DNA from: Methylobacterium sp. CB376
GTDB taxonomy: Bacteria > Pseudomonadota > Alphaproteobacteria > Rhizobiales > Beijerinckiaceae
DNA: 64,000 bases
NCBI RefSeq assembly: GCF_029714205.1
Contig: NZ_CP121648.1
Coordinates: forward strand, 1,178,001 to 1,242,000
Direction: 5' to 3'
The notes under the pieces were generated by a model, which searched no databases, was not told the origin of the DNA, and saw only the letters and a program-made list of their open reading frames with translations. Position numbers and translations under genes: made by a program. Below, one piece after another: positions 26,714 to 35,402 of the stretch; positions within the stretch are counted from its first letter, which is position 1, and the number at the start of each line of letters is the position of its first letter.

Positions 26714-27688
26714 ATGATGGGAGACCGGACCTGTCAGGTGAGCGTGATCATGCCGGCGTTCAACGCGGCGGCGACGATCGAGCGCGCGCTCGCCAGCGTC
26801 CTCGCCCAGAGCCATGCCGCCCTCGAGGTGATCGTGGTCGATGACGGCTCGACCGACGCGACGCGGACCCTCGTGGGCTCGGCCGCCGCGCGGGATCGCC
26901 GCGTGCGGCTGCTCGCGAGCGATCGGAACGGCGGGCCTGCGGCGGCCCGCAACACGGCCCTGTCGGCCGCGACCGGCGAGTGGCTCGCCCTCCTGGACGC
27001 CGACGACGCGTGGCGCCCGGAGCGGCTGGAGCGGCTGCTCGCCGTCGCCGGCGACCGGGCCGAGGTGGTGTTCGACAACCTCCTCGGCCTCGATCCCCAC
27101 AGCGGCGCCGAGGTCGGCCCGCTCTTCCCGCGGCTGCCCGACGCGATCGGCGTCTCGGAGATGGCCGCGGCGGCGGTTCCGGGCAGCCGCTTCGATTACG
27201 GCTACCTCAAGCCGATCTTCCGGCGCGCCCTGGTCGCGCGGGCCGGGCTGCGCTTCGACGAGGGGCTCAGGACGAGCGAGGATCTCCTGTTCTTCCTCGC
27301 GCTGCTCGTCGAGGGCGGGTCCGCGCGGACGACCTCGGAGGCGTTCTACGTCTACACGCTGCCGGTGAGTTCGGGCGGACGCATCTCGCCCTACTCGCAT
27401 AGCCAGCCCCGCGACCTCGCCGTCGCCGAGGCGCTGGCGGCGCTGCGGCGGGCCTGCGCGGCTCGGCTGTCGCCCGCGGAGAGCGCGCAGCTCGAGAGCA
27501 GGATCGCGCATCTGCGGCGCGTCGCCCCCGTGAGCGAGTTCCACTTCGCGCGGCGCACCGGCGACCTGCGCAGGATCATCGGCCTGCTCGCCCGCTCGTC
27601 GGCCGTGCGGCGGGAACTCGCGCGCGGGATCCTGCGCCGCGTGCGGGGGCGCCCCGCGGCGGCCGAGCGGGCCGGGCCGGATCGGTGA
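26714..27688 (+). CDS. GT2-type glycosyltransferase
   Basis: 324 residues. Classical GT2 start: VSVIMPAFNAAATIERALAS, EVIVVDDGSTDAT, GGPAAARNTALSAATGEWLA and the DXD metal site LLDADDAWRP. The second half includes FRRALVARAGLRFDEGLRTS and EDLLFFLAL, the acceptor/catalytic region. It is similar in layout to succinoglycan ExoU/ExoW-type enzymes. Separated from the main operon by the minus-strand GT4 gene and followed by a broken GH5 gene, so this may be an extra sugar-adding cassette. Confidence 0.9.
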   Translation: MMGDRTCQVSVIMPAFNAAATIERALASVLAQSHAALEVIVVDDGSTDATRTLVGSAAARDRRVRLLASDRNGGPAAARNTALSAATGEWLALLDADDAWRPERLERLLAVAGDRAEVVFDNLLGLDPHSGAEVGPLFPRLPDAIGVSEMAAAAVPGSRFDYGYLKPIFRRALVARAGLRFDEGLRTSEDLLFFLALLVEGGSARTTSEAFYVYTLPVSSGGRISPYSHSQPRDLAVAEALAALRRACAARLSPAESAQLESRIAHLRRVAPVSEFHFARRTGDLRRIIGLLARSSAVRRELARGILRRVRGRPAAAERAGPDR

Positions 27689-28480
27689 CGGGGCCGCGCG
27701 GCGCGCCCGCGCCGCCGGGCCGGCGCGGTGCGGTCCCGCGTCGTCGCCCCGGTGCTCGCCGCCGTCCGCGGCCTCGCCGGCCGCGCCCCGCCTCGGCGAG
27801 CGATCCGGCGGACGGCTTCGTCCCGACCCGCGGCGCCGAGATCGCCGCTCCGGACGGGACGCCCCTGATGCTGCGGGGCATCAACCTCTCCAGCTTGCTC
27901 GTCCCGGAGGGCTCCATGTTCGGGTTCCGGGACGCGACCGCGCCCCGGCAGATCCGGCAGGTGTTCAGGGAACTGGTCGGGCCGGAGGCCGACAACGCCT
28001 TCCGGCGGCGCATCGCCGCCCACGACCCGGACGTGCCGAGGTGATCGGCTACGACGTCCTCACCGAGCCCCTGCCGGGGCAGGAGGGCAACGCGCCCGTC
28101 CGTCCAGCCCCGATGCGCGCCCTACCGGGAGGCGGCGGCGCCCGTCCCGCGCTTGCGCGAGGCGCACCGGGTGCCGATCCTGATGGGAGAGGCCGGCGAG
28201 AACAGCGACGCGTGGGTCCGCGCCTGCCGGGCGGTGCTGGAGCGGCACCGCGTCGGCTGGGCGTTCTGGACCTACGGGACGATGGATGCCGCGAGCACCG
28301 TGCGCCGCCCTGGGACGCGATCGTGGCCTAGCAAGCCCTCGCCGGGCTGACGCTGACGGACCGGCGCCGCCCGCCGCCGGAGGTCGTGAGGGCGGCGCTC
28401 GACGGGCTCCGCATCCCCTTCCCGGAGACGACGGAGAACCCGGGCTCCGTCGACGCCCTGCGCGGCCCGCCCCGAGCCGC
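27685..28480 (+). pseudogene. Decayed GH5-family glycanase
   Basis: Pieces of a GH5/cellulase-like protein are visible in different frames. The N-terminal strand is in GTPLMLRGINLSSLLVP (about 27860-27910). VIGYDVLTEPLPGQ follows at 28041 in a second frame after a stop at 28042. PILMGEAGENSDAW and VGWAFWTYGTMDAAST come next (about 28171-28300), back in the first frame. PWDAIVA then stop, and RAALDGLRIPFPE (about 28390), lie in other frames. The stretch between the first two pieces is far too short for the missing barrel strands, so there is an internal deletion plus several frameshifts. The retained NxxP-type and GEAG motifs suggest it was once active. It sits right after a GT2 gene. Confidence 0.75.
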
Positions 28481-28530
28481 GCCGGCCCGATCCCGGCGCC
28501 GCGGCGCCCGCGGCGCCGGGGATGGCGCGG

Positions 28531-29247
28531 TCAGAGACGCGCCTCTTCGAAGGCCCGCACCCATTCGGCGCAGATCCCCGAGCGGACGATGTCCTCCAGC
28601 CCGAACTCCACGATCGGGATCGGCATCAGCCGGCTCTTCACGAGGTGGATCACGGTCCGCAAGCCCGACGTCTCCCGCAGGTCGGTCTGGGAGACGTCGC
28701 CGTTGATGATGACCTGGCAATCGTCGCCGATGCGGGTCAGGAACATCTTGATCTCGGCCGGGGTGGTGTTCTGGGCCTCGTCCAGGATCACGAGGCAGTT
28801 CTTGAAAGTGCGGCCGCGCATGACCTCGAAGGGCACGATCTCGATGTCGCCGGACTTGAGCGCGATGTCGAAGGCGCCCGCGCCCATCCGCTCCTTCATC
28901 GTCTCCGTGAGCGGAGCGACCCAGGGCGCGATCTTCTCTTCGAGACTGCCGGGAAAGTAGCCGAGGGAGCGTCCCGAGGGGACGTTGGGCCGGGTGATCA
29001 CCACCTTGGCGATGCGGCGCTGGCGGAGGAGGTCCGCGGCGCGGGTGCCGGCGATGTAGGTCTTGCCGGTACCGGCCGGCCCGAGAACGATGACTTGTGC
29101 GTGGGAACCGAGGGCTTCGAGATACTCGGCCTGGCGGGCCGTCATGGGTTGAATCGGCGGCGCATTGCGCTCCTCCTCGAACCGGGTGCGCGGCATCCGG
29201 ATCGGGCGGTCATCGACCAGTTCAAGTCGTGCGCGTCGTCTCTTCAT
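28531..29247 (-). CDS. PhoH-like ATPase
   Basis: 238 residues, a single PhoH domain. Walker A is VLGPAGTGKTYIAG and Walker B is CLVILDEAQNTTPAEIKMFL, followed by the family motif SQTDL. Basic N-terminus (MKRRRARLELVDD). PhoH proteins are linked to RNA metabolism and ribosome-associated stress responses; the exact reaction is not settled. This is the short form without an N-terminal PIN domain. No miaB or ybeY neighbour is seen. It is convergent with the broken GH5 gene and starts after a 390-bp intergenic stretch. Confidence 0.92.
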   Translation of the reverse strand: MKRRRARLELVDDRPIRMPRTRFEEERNAPPIQPMTARQAEYLEALGSHAQVIVLGPAGTGKTYIAGTRAADLLRQRRIAKVVITRPNVPSGRSLGYFPGSLEEKIAPWVAPLTETMKERMGAGAFDIALKSGDIEIVPFEVMRGRTFKNCLVILDEAQNTTPAEIKMFLTRIGDDCQVIINGDVSQTDLRETSGLRTVIHLVKSRLMPIPIVEFGLEDIVRSGICAEWVRAFEEARL

Positions 29248-29637
29248 AGATCAACACTCCCACTGGACTTGCGGTGCCGCGATGTGATCTGCCCTCTCGT
29301 GTCCCTCGACCTCCTCGTTGCGCCAACAGCACGTCAAATCCGCGGGTCCGGACGGGTTCCACGTCCGATCGACGCAGGCGGTGGACAAGTCCGCCTGGAT
29401 CTCCCGCAACGGTATGCCGACAGAGGTTGACCAGCAATTCCCGCGCCGCGCCGCACAGGACGGTTTTCGCGGGCGCGAAGATTAGGGTTCGGTCTGTGTC
29501 TCAAACCACACAGCGACGGGGCTCGCGGCCGGCTCCGCGGCGGGGTCGCGCACGCTGTCGCGTGCGCCGTCCCGGATGTCGGCTCCTGCGAGATCGCACC
29601 CTCCGCCGGCGTGACGCGGGGACAGCGGCCCGCCGAG
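29248..29637. other. Intergenic region between uvrD-type and phoH-type genes, no gene seen
   Basis: 390 bp upstream of the PhoH-like gene and downstream of the helicase gene. No open frame has a ribosome-binding site or domain. The promoter for the PhoH-like gene should lie here, but I cannot place it. Confidence 0.4.
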
Positions 29638-32007
29638 TCAGGTCGGCTGGACGAAACTGTCGAGGACCATCTTCCGGCCGGCCTTGTCGAAGTCAACCGT
29701 GAGCTTGTTGCCGTCGACCGCCGCGACCGAGCCGGGGCCGAACTTCGTGTGGAAGACACGCGCGCCCGCTACGTAGTCTGACGCAGTGCCGGTCGACTTC
29801 GCCACCAGCGTTCCCTCGATCTGCCTGGGGGCGCCGCGCGCGCCGCGGCCCTCGCCGAAGCGGGGCTCGCCCGGGCGGCCCTGGCCGCCGAAGCGCTCCT
29901 GTCCGGCCGTGGCCGCCTGGGCGCGCTGCCAGCCGGGGGTCGCGTAGGAGGAGCCGAAGGGCGTCGCCTGCCGGTCGAAGCGCGAGGGGCCGTGGGAGAA
30001 GTTCGCCGGCGCCTCGATCACGCTCACGCTCGCCTCGGGCAATTCGTCGATGAAGCGGCTCGGCATGGTCGAGGACCACAGGCCGTGGATGCGGCGGTTG
30101 ACCGCGAAGGAGATCTTGGCGCGCTTGCGGGCCCGGGTGAGCCCGACATGGGCGAGGCGCCGCTCCTCCTCCAGCCCGGCCCGGCCGCTCTCGTCGAGGG
30201 CGCGCTGGTTGGGAAACAGCCCGTCCTCCCAGCCCGGCAGGAAGACCGTGTCGAATTCGAGCCCCTTGGCGGCGTGCAGCGTCATCAGGCTGACGCGGTC
30301 GCCGCCCTCCGCCTCGTTGGCGTCCATCACCAGCGCGATGTGCTCCAGGAAGGCCGGCAGGTCGGGGAACTCCTCCAGCGAGCGCACCAGTTCCTTGAGG
30401 TTCTCCAGCCGGCCGGCGGCGTCGGCGGTGCGCTCCTTCTGCCACATCTCGGTGTAGCCGGATTCCTCCAGGATGATCTGGGCCACCTCGGCGTGGGGCC
30501 GCCCCTCCAGGAGCTTCGCCCAGCGGTCGAAGCACTGCACCAGGGCCCGCAGGGTCGAGCGGGGCTTGGGCTTCAGCTCCTCCGTCTCGACGATCAGCCG
30601 GGCCGCGTGCAGGAGCGGCACCGCGCGCCGCCGCGCGACACCGTGGAGGGCCTGCAGGGTGGCGTCGCCGAGCCCGCGCTTGGGCGTGTTGACGATGCGC
30701 TCGAAGGCGAGGTCGTCCGCCCCGTTGGCGGTCAGGCGCAGGTAGCCGAGCGCGTCGCGCACCTCGGCCCGCTCGTAGAAGCGCGGGCCGCCGATCACCC
30801 GGTAGGGCAGGCCGAGCTGGACGAAGCGGTCCTCGACCTCGCGCATCTGGGCGGAGGTGCGCACCAGCACGGCGATCTGCGCCAGGGGATGCTCCTGCCG
30901 CTGCAGGCCCTCGATGGTCTCCCCGATGAGGCGCGCCTCCTCCTCGGAATCCCAGGCGCCCGTCACCGTGACGGGCTCGCCCGCGCCGGCCTCCGTGCGC
31001 AGGGTCTTGCCGAGCCGCCCCTCGTTGTGGGCGATCAGCGTCGCCGCCGCGGCCAGGATGTGGCCCGTCGAGCGGTAGTTGCGCTCCAGCCGCACCACCA
31101 CGGCGCCCGGGAAATCGTGCTCGAAGCGCAGGATGTTGTCGACCTCGGCGCCGCGCCAGCCGTAGATCGACTGGTCGTCGTCGCCCACGCAGCAGACGTT
31201 GCGGCGGCCCTGGGCCAGGAGCCGCAGCCAGAGATACTGCGCCACGTTGGTGTCCTGGTACTCGTCGACCAGGATGTAGCGGAAGCGGTCCTGGTAGCTC
31301 GCCAGGATGTCGGGATTCTCGCGCCAGAGCTTGAGGCAGAGCAGGAGCAGGTCGCCGAAATCGACCGCGTTGAGGGTGGCGAGGCGCTCCTGATAGGCGG
31401 CGTAGAGCGGCCCGCCCTTGCCGAAGCCGAAGGCGCCGGCCTCGCCGGCCGGCACCTGGTCGGGGGCGAGGCCGCGGTTCTTCCAGCCGTCGATGGCCTG
31501 GGCGAGGCCGCGGGCGGGCCAGCGCTTCTCGTCGATGCCCGCCGCCTCGATCACCTGCTTGAGCAGGCGCAGCTGGTCGTCGGTGCCCAGGATGGTGAAG
31601 TCGGATCGCAGCCCGACCAGCTCCGCGTGGCGGCGCAGGATCTTGGTGCCGATCGCGTGGAACGTGCCGAGCCAGGGCATGCCCTCGCCGGCCGCGCCGA
31701 TCAGGCCGCCGATGCGCTCCTTCATCTCCCGCGCGGCCTTGTTGGTGAAGGTCACGGCCAGGATGTCGAAGGGCCGGGCGCGGCCGATGGCGATCAGGTG
31801 GGCGATGCGCGTGGTCAGCACCCGCGTCTTGCCGGTGCCCGCGCCGGCCAGGACCAGGACGGGCCCCTCCGTCGCCTCGACGGCGCGGCGCTGCTCCGGA
31901 TTGAGCCCGTCGAGATAGGCCGCCCCGGGAGGCGCCACGGCGGCCCTCGCGCGGGCTGCGATCGAGGTGGGGGCGGGCGCCTCGGCCCCGGCGGCATCGC
32001 GAGTCAT
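29638..32007 (-). CDS. uvrD: UvrD/PcrA-type superfamily 1A DNA helicase
   Basis: 789 residues. The helicase motifs appear in order: Q-motif LNPEQRRAVEATEG, motif I VLAGAGTGKTRVL, Ia FTNKAAREMKERI, motif II LVDEYQDTN, III GDDDQSIYGWRGA, IV RLERNYRST, V SLMTLHAAKGLEFD and VI LAHVGLTRARKR. The C-terminal tail ends in a Tudor-like strand set (GARVFHTKFGPGSVAAVDGN) used by PcrA/UvrD for RNA polymerase contact. It unwinds DNA 3'-5' in mismatch and nucleotide-excision repair. The frame is open further upstream, but ATG 32007 fits the family N-terminus; the upstream extension would be translated from a GC repeat array. Confidence 0.95.
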   Translation of the reverse strand: MTRDAAGAEAPAPTSIAARARAAVAPPGAAYLDGLNPEQRRAVEATEGPVLVLAGAGTGKTRVLTTRIAHLIAIGRARPFDILAVTFTNKAAREMKERIGGLIGAAGEGMPWLGTFHAIGTKILRRHAELVGLRSDFTILGTDDQLRLLKQVIEAAGIDEKRWPARGLAQAIDGWKNRGLAPDQVPAGEAGAFGFGKGGPLYAAYQERLATLNAVDFGDLLLLCLKLWRENPDILASYQDRFRYILVDEYQDTNVAQYLWLRLLAQGRRNVCCVGDDDQSIYGWRGAEVDNILRFEHDFPGAVVVRLERNYRSTGHILAAAATLIAHNEGRLGKTLRTEAGAGEPVTVTGAWDSEEEARLIGETIEGLQRQEHPLAQIAVLVRTSAQMREVEDRFVQLGLPYRVIGGPRFYERAEVRDALGYLRLTANGADDLAFERIVNTPKRGLGDATLQALHGVARRRAVPLLHAARLIVETEELKPKPRSTLRALVQCFDRWAKLLEGRPHAEVAQIILEESGYTEMWQKERTADAAGRLENLKELVRSLEEFPDLPAFLEHIALVMDANEAEGGDRVSLMTLHAAKGLEFDTVFLPGWEDGLFPNQRALDESGRAGLEEERRLAHVGLTRARKRAKISFAVNRRIHGLWSSTMPSRFIDELPEASVSVIEAPANFSHGPSRFDRQATPFGSSYATPGWQRAQAATAGQERFGGQGRPGEPRFGEGRGARGAPRQIEGTLVAKSTGTASDYVAGARVFHTKFGPGSVAAVDGNKLTVDFDKAGRKMVLDSFVQPT

Positions 32008-32047
32008 GGATTCATCACTGGACCAAAACGCGAACGGCGTCGAGGGT

Positions 32048-32102
32048 GGGCCGGCGAGGGGGCCGGCGAGGGGGCCGGCGAGGGGGCCGGCGAGGGGGCC
32101 GG
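32048..32102. repeat. 12-bp GC-rich tandem repeat in a divergent promoter region
   Basis: CCGGCGAGGGGG is repeated four times perfectly, plus a partial fifth copy. The array lies between the helicase start (minus) and the small secreted-protein gene (plus), where slippage could change promoter spacing. Confidence 0.9.
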
Positions 32103-32203
32103 ACGGTGGCGCAGCGCCGCAGGGTCGCGGGGAACCCGAGACCGTCCCGGCGCGTCCCCCCATCGCCGATATCCGTGACCGTTCACAGCCTCGGGGTGTT
32201 CCC

Positions 32204-32458
32204 ATGCGCGTCCATACCCTGCTGATCCTCGCGGCCGCCCTGGCGGCGAGCCCCGCCCTGGCCCAGAACCAGCGCGGCACCACCCGTGCCGAGCGCACGG
32301 TCGAGGGTCTCAACAACTCGATGAACTATCGCAGCGAATCGCGCGACATCCAGCAGCAGAACCGGTTCGAGACGAACCAGCTGCAGGGCCAGATCCGCCG
32401 CGAGCAGACGCTGCCGCTGCCGCCGGTGACCCCCGGCATCATCGCCCCGGCCCGGTGA
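32204..32458 (+). CDS. Small secreted protein of unknown function
   Basis: 84 residues. Strong signal peptide (MRVHTLLILAAALAASPALA, cut before QNQ). The mature part is polar, Gln/Asn/Arg-rich (SRDIQQQNRFETNQLQGQI) and ends in a proline-rich tail. No family recognised. The frame is open upstream, but the ATG at 32204 gives a perfect signal peptide. It converges on degP across a 15-bp hairpin terminator. Composition suggests an unstructured periplasmic protein. Confidence 0.8.
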   Translation: MRVHTLLILAAALAASPALAQNQRGTTRAERTVEGLNNSMNYRSESRDIQQQNRFETNQLQGQIRREQTLPLPPVTPGIIAPAR

Positions 32459-32504
32459 GGGAGCCGGGCGGGGCGCGCCTCGGTCCGGCGCCGTCGCGGC
32501 ACCG

Positions 32505-32537
32505 GGTCACCCGCCGGAGCCTCTCCGGCGGGTGACC
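32505..32537. terminator. Bidirectional hairpin terminator between convergent genes
   Basis: A perfect 15-bp stem (GGTCACCCGCCGGAG paired with its complement) with a 3-base CCT loop, placed between the ends of the small secreted-protein gene and degP. There is no long T-run on either side, so termination may rely on the stem or on Rho. Confidence 0.75.
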
Positions 32538-32545
32538 GGGCGTTC

Positions 32546-34051
32546 CTATTCGAGGCTCAGCGCCACGAACCGCACCTCGCCCTGGGCGTTCGAGACCAGC
32601 AGCAGGGCGGATTTGCGGCCCTCCTTCTTGATCTGATCCAGGCGGCGGGTGACGTCCGAGGGTGAGTTCACCGGCTCCTGGCCGACCTCGACGATGAGGT
32701 CGCCGGCCTGGATGCGCTTGTCGGCCGCGTTCGAGTTCGGGTCGACGCGGGTGACTACCACCCCCTTCAGCCCGTCCTTGATGTTGAAGCGCCGCCGCGC
32801 CTCCTCGGAGAGGCCGGTCAGGTTGAGGCCGAGGGCCTGGCGCGTCACGTCGGCCTCGGGCTGGGGCCGGTTGAGGGCGGCGGGCTGGGGCTTGTCGTTG
32901 TCCTCCAGCCGCCCGAGGGTGACCGGCCGCGTCTGCTCCGCGCCCTTGCGGATCGTGAGCACGTCCACGGTCTTGCCGACCGGCGTCGTCGCCACGATGC
33001 GGGGCAGGTCGCTCGACGACTTCACCTCGACGCCGTTGAACTTCACGATCACGTCGCCGACCTCGAAGCCGGCGGTCTTGGCCGGGCCCTTCTCGTCGAT
33101 GCCGGCGATCAGCGCGCCGCGGGCGCCGCCCTTGAGGCCGAGCGCCTCGGCGGTGGTGTCGTCGACGTTCTGGATCCGCACGCCGAGCCAGCCGCGACGG
33201 GTCTCGCCGTACTGGCGCAACTGCTCGATCACCGGGGCCGCCGTCGCGGTCGGGACCGCGAAGCCGATGCCGACCGAGCCGCCGGTCGGCGACAGGATCG
33301 CCGTGTTGATGCCGATCACCTCGCCGCTCATGTTGAACAGCGGACCGCCCGAATTGCCCTTGTTGATGGCCGCGTCGGTCTGGATGTAGTTGTCGTAGGG
33401 CCCCGAATCGATGTTGCGGCCGCGCGCCGAGACGATGCCGGCCGAGACCGAGCCGCCGAGGCCGAACGGGTTGCCGATCGCGATCACCCAGTCGCCCGGC
33501 CGCATCTTCTCGGAATCGCCGAGCGGCACCGCCTTGAGCGGCCGGTCCGCCTCCGGCTTGACCCGCAGCACCGCGATGTCGGTCTTGGAATCCTTGCCGA
33601 CGATCTCCGCCTTCAGCTTGCGGCCGTCGTGCAGGATGACCTGGATGTCGTTGGCGTCGCCGATCACGTGGTTGTTCGTCACCACGATGCCGGAGGCGTC
33701 GATGATGAAGCCGGAGCCGAGCGAGTTCGACTTGCGCGGCTGGCGCGGCTGATCGCCGCCGCCCCGCCGGTTGAAGAAATCCTCGAACAGGTCCTCGAAG
33801 GGGGTGCCGGGGGGCAGCTGCGGCAGGGTGCGGCCGCGGGTCTCCACCGTCGTCGAGGCCGAGATGTTCACCACCGCGTCGGTGACCTGCTCGGTGAGGT
33901 CGGCGAGGGATTCGGGGCCCCTGGCGAGGGCCGCGGAGGGGAGCGCGGCGGTCCCGACCGAGAGCGCCAGGAGGGCGCCCGCGAGCGCCGGCAGCCGCCG
34001 TTTCGCGAAGGCTTCGGATCGGCGCGCGGGCGCGGACTCGGCAGCGGGCAT
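32546..34051 (-). CDS. degP: Do/DegP-family periplasmic serine protease
   Basis: 501 residues. Signal-like N-terminus (LPALAGALLALSVGTAALPSA). The trypsin-like domain has catalytic His128 (VVTNNHVIGDAND), Asp158 (KTDIAVLRVK) and Ser234 (INKGNSGGPLF). Two PDZ domains follow (about 280-370 and 400-490; GWLGVRIQNV, then GVVVTRVDPNS). It degrades or refolds damaged envelope proteins. It lies downstream of hflK-hflC-DUF2065 on the same strand, so the block groups membrane and periplasmic quality control. The start at 34051 is the first ATG that includes the export signal. Confidence 0.96.
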   Translation of the reverse strand: MPAAESAPARRSEAFAKRRLPALAGALLALSVGTAALPSAALARGPESLADLTEQVTDAVVNISASTTVETRGRTLPQLPPGTPFEDLFEDFFNRRGGGDQPRQPRKSNSLGSGFIIDASGIVVTNNHVIGDANDIQVILHDGRKLKAEIVGKDSKTDIAVLRVKPEADRPLKAVPLGDSEKMRPGDWVIAIGNPFGLGGSVSAGIVSARGRNIDSGPYDNYIQTDAAINKGNSGGPLFNMSGEVIGINTAILSPTGGSVGIGFAVPTATAAPVIEQLRQYGETRRGWLGVRIQNVDDTTAEALGLKGGARGALIAGIDEKGPAKTAGFEVGDVIVKFNGVEVKSSSDLPRIVATTPVGKTVDVLTIRKGAEQTRPVTLGRLEDNDKPQPAALNRPQPEADVTRQALGLNLTGLSEEARRRFNIKDGLKGVVVTRVDPNSNAADKRIQAGDLIVEVGQEPVNSPSDVTRRLDQIKKEGRKSALLLVSNAQGEVRFVALSLE

Positions 34052-34211
34052 CGGGAACCTCGTCTGAACGGCTGTGTCGGGCCATGCTGCCAGATCGGGC
34101 GGCCTCCGGGAAGCGGAGGGCCGACCGCCCGGCGGATCCCTTAGATCGTGGTCGCGCCCGAAGGATCAAGGGCGGCCCGGGCGTCTCCGGCCCGCCCCGG
34201 CGCGGTTTCGC

Positions 34212-34406
34212 CTAGCGGAGCAGGAGGCGCACCACCCCGACCACGATCACCCCCGCCACCGCGGAGACGACCCCGACGAGGCGCATCCGCTCCGCCGGGG
34301 TCTGGGCCGCCTCCAGCATGGCCCGCCGCATCGCCCCCGGGAAGGCCGCGCAGAGCAGGCCCTCGATCGCGAGCGCGAGCCCGAGCGCGGCGACGAGGTC
34401 GCGCAC
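34212..34406 (-). CDS. DUF2065 small membrane protein
   Basis: 64 residues with two membrane segments (LVAALGLALAIEGLLCAAF and LVGVVSAVAGVIVVGVVRLLL) linked by a short basic loop. This is the DUF2065 pattern, known as YjeT beside hflKC in many proteobacteria. It starts 9 bp after hflC on the same strand, keeping that gene order. Function unknown; probably an HflKC-associated inner-membrane peptide. Confidence 0.88.
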   Translation of the reverse strand: MRDLVAALGLALAIEGLLCAAFPGAMRRAMLEAAQTPAERMRLVGVVSAVAGVIVVGVVRLLLR

Positions 34407-34415
34407 GGCCCTGCG

Positions 34416-35402
34416 CTACTGGCCGGGCGCCGGGGTACCCGGCGCCGGAGCCGGGCCGCTCGGCGCCGGGGCGCCGGACTGGCCCGGGGCGGGCGAGGCG
34501 GCGGCGGGACGCGACCGGCCCTGCGGGTCGTTGAAGTAGCGGAAGAAGTCCGAGCCGGGGCCGATCACCAGGCGGGTGTCGGGACCCGTGAGCCCCTTCT
34601 CGTAGGCCTGCATCGAGCGGTAGAAGGCGAAGAAGTCCGGATCCTGCCCGAAGGCCTGGGCCAGGATGCGGTTGCGGTCCGCGTCGCCCTCGCCGCGCAG
34701 CTGGTCGGCCTTCTGGCTCGCCTCGGCGACCAGCACCGTCACCTCGCGGTCGGCCCGCGCCCGGATCGTGGCCGCGTCGCGCTCGCCGTTCGCCCGCAGG
34801 TCGGCGGCCTCGCGCTGGCGCTCGGTCTGCATCCGGCCGTAGACCGCCTGGCTGTTGGCGGCCGGCAGGTCGACGCGGGTCAGGCGCAGGTCGATGATCT
34901 CGATGCCGAGATTCTTGGCCTGCCGGTTCACGTCCTCCTGGATGCGGTTCATCAGCGCCTCGCGCTGGGTCCGCACGATGGCGTCGCGCGAGGCGCTGGC
35001 GAGCACGTTGCGCATCGCCGCGTTGGTGAAGCTCGACAGGCGCTGATTGGCGACCTGCACGTTGTTCACCGCCTGATAGAAGCGCAGCGGGTCCGAGACC
35101 TTGTAGCGGGCGAAGGCGTCGACCTCGAGGTTCTGCCGGTCGGCCGAGAGCACGGTCTGCACCGGCAGGTCGAGGTCGAGCAGGCGCTTCTCGAACAGCA
35201 CGACGGTCTCGAAGAACGGGATTTTGAAGTAGAGGCCGGGCCGGTCGGTGCCGGCCTGGTTCAGCACGGTGCGCACGCGGCCGAACTGCAGCACGAGGGC
35301 CTGCTGGGTCTGGCTCACCGTGAAGGCCGAGGCGTAGAGCAGGAGGGCCACGACGGCGATCAGGCCGATCGCGGCGGTCCGCAGGGCGTTGCTGCCGTTC
35401 AT
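34416..35402 (-). CDS. hflC: HflC, SPFH-domain partner of HflK
   Basis: 328 residues. One N-terminal membrane anchor (AAIGLIAVVALLLYASAFTV) is followed by the SPFH/band-7 domain (VSQTQQALVLQFGRV, LYFKIPFFETVVLFEKR, IEIIDLRLTRVDLP). Next comes a long helical region (RQREAADLRANGERDAATIR) and GEGDADRNRILAQAFGQDPDFFAFYRS. A Pro/Ala-rich tail ends the protein. With HflK it forms a membrane cage that restrains FtsH protease. Its ATG overlaps the hflK stop (ATGA), so the two are made together. Confidence 0.95.
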   Translation of the reverse strand: MNGSNALRTAAIGLIAVVALLLYASAFTVSQTQQALVLQFGRVRTVLNQAGTDRPGLYFKIPFFETVVLFEKRLLDLDLPVQTVLSADRQNLEVDAFARYKVSDPLRFYQAVNNVQVANQRLSSFTNAAMRNVLASASRDAIVRTQREALMNRIQEDVNRQAKNLGIEIIDLRLTRVDLPAANSQAVYGRMQTERQREAADLRANGERDAATIRARADREVTVLVAEASQKADQLRGEGDADRNRILAQAFGQDPDFFAFYRSMQAYEKGLTGPDTRLVIGPGSDFFRYFNDPQGRSRPAAASPAPGQSGAPAPSGPAPAPGTPAPGQ

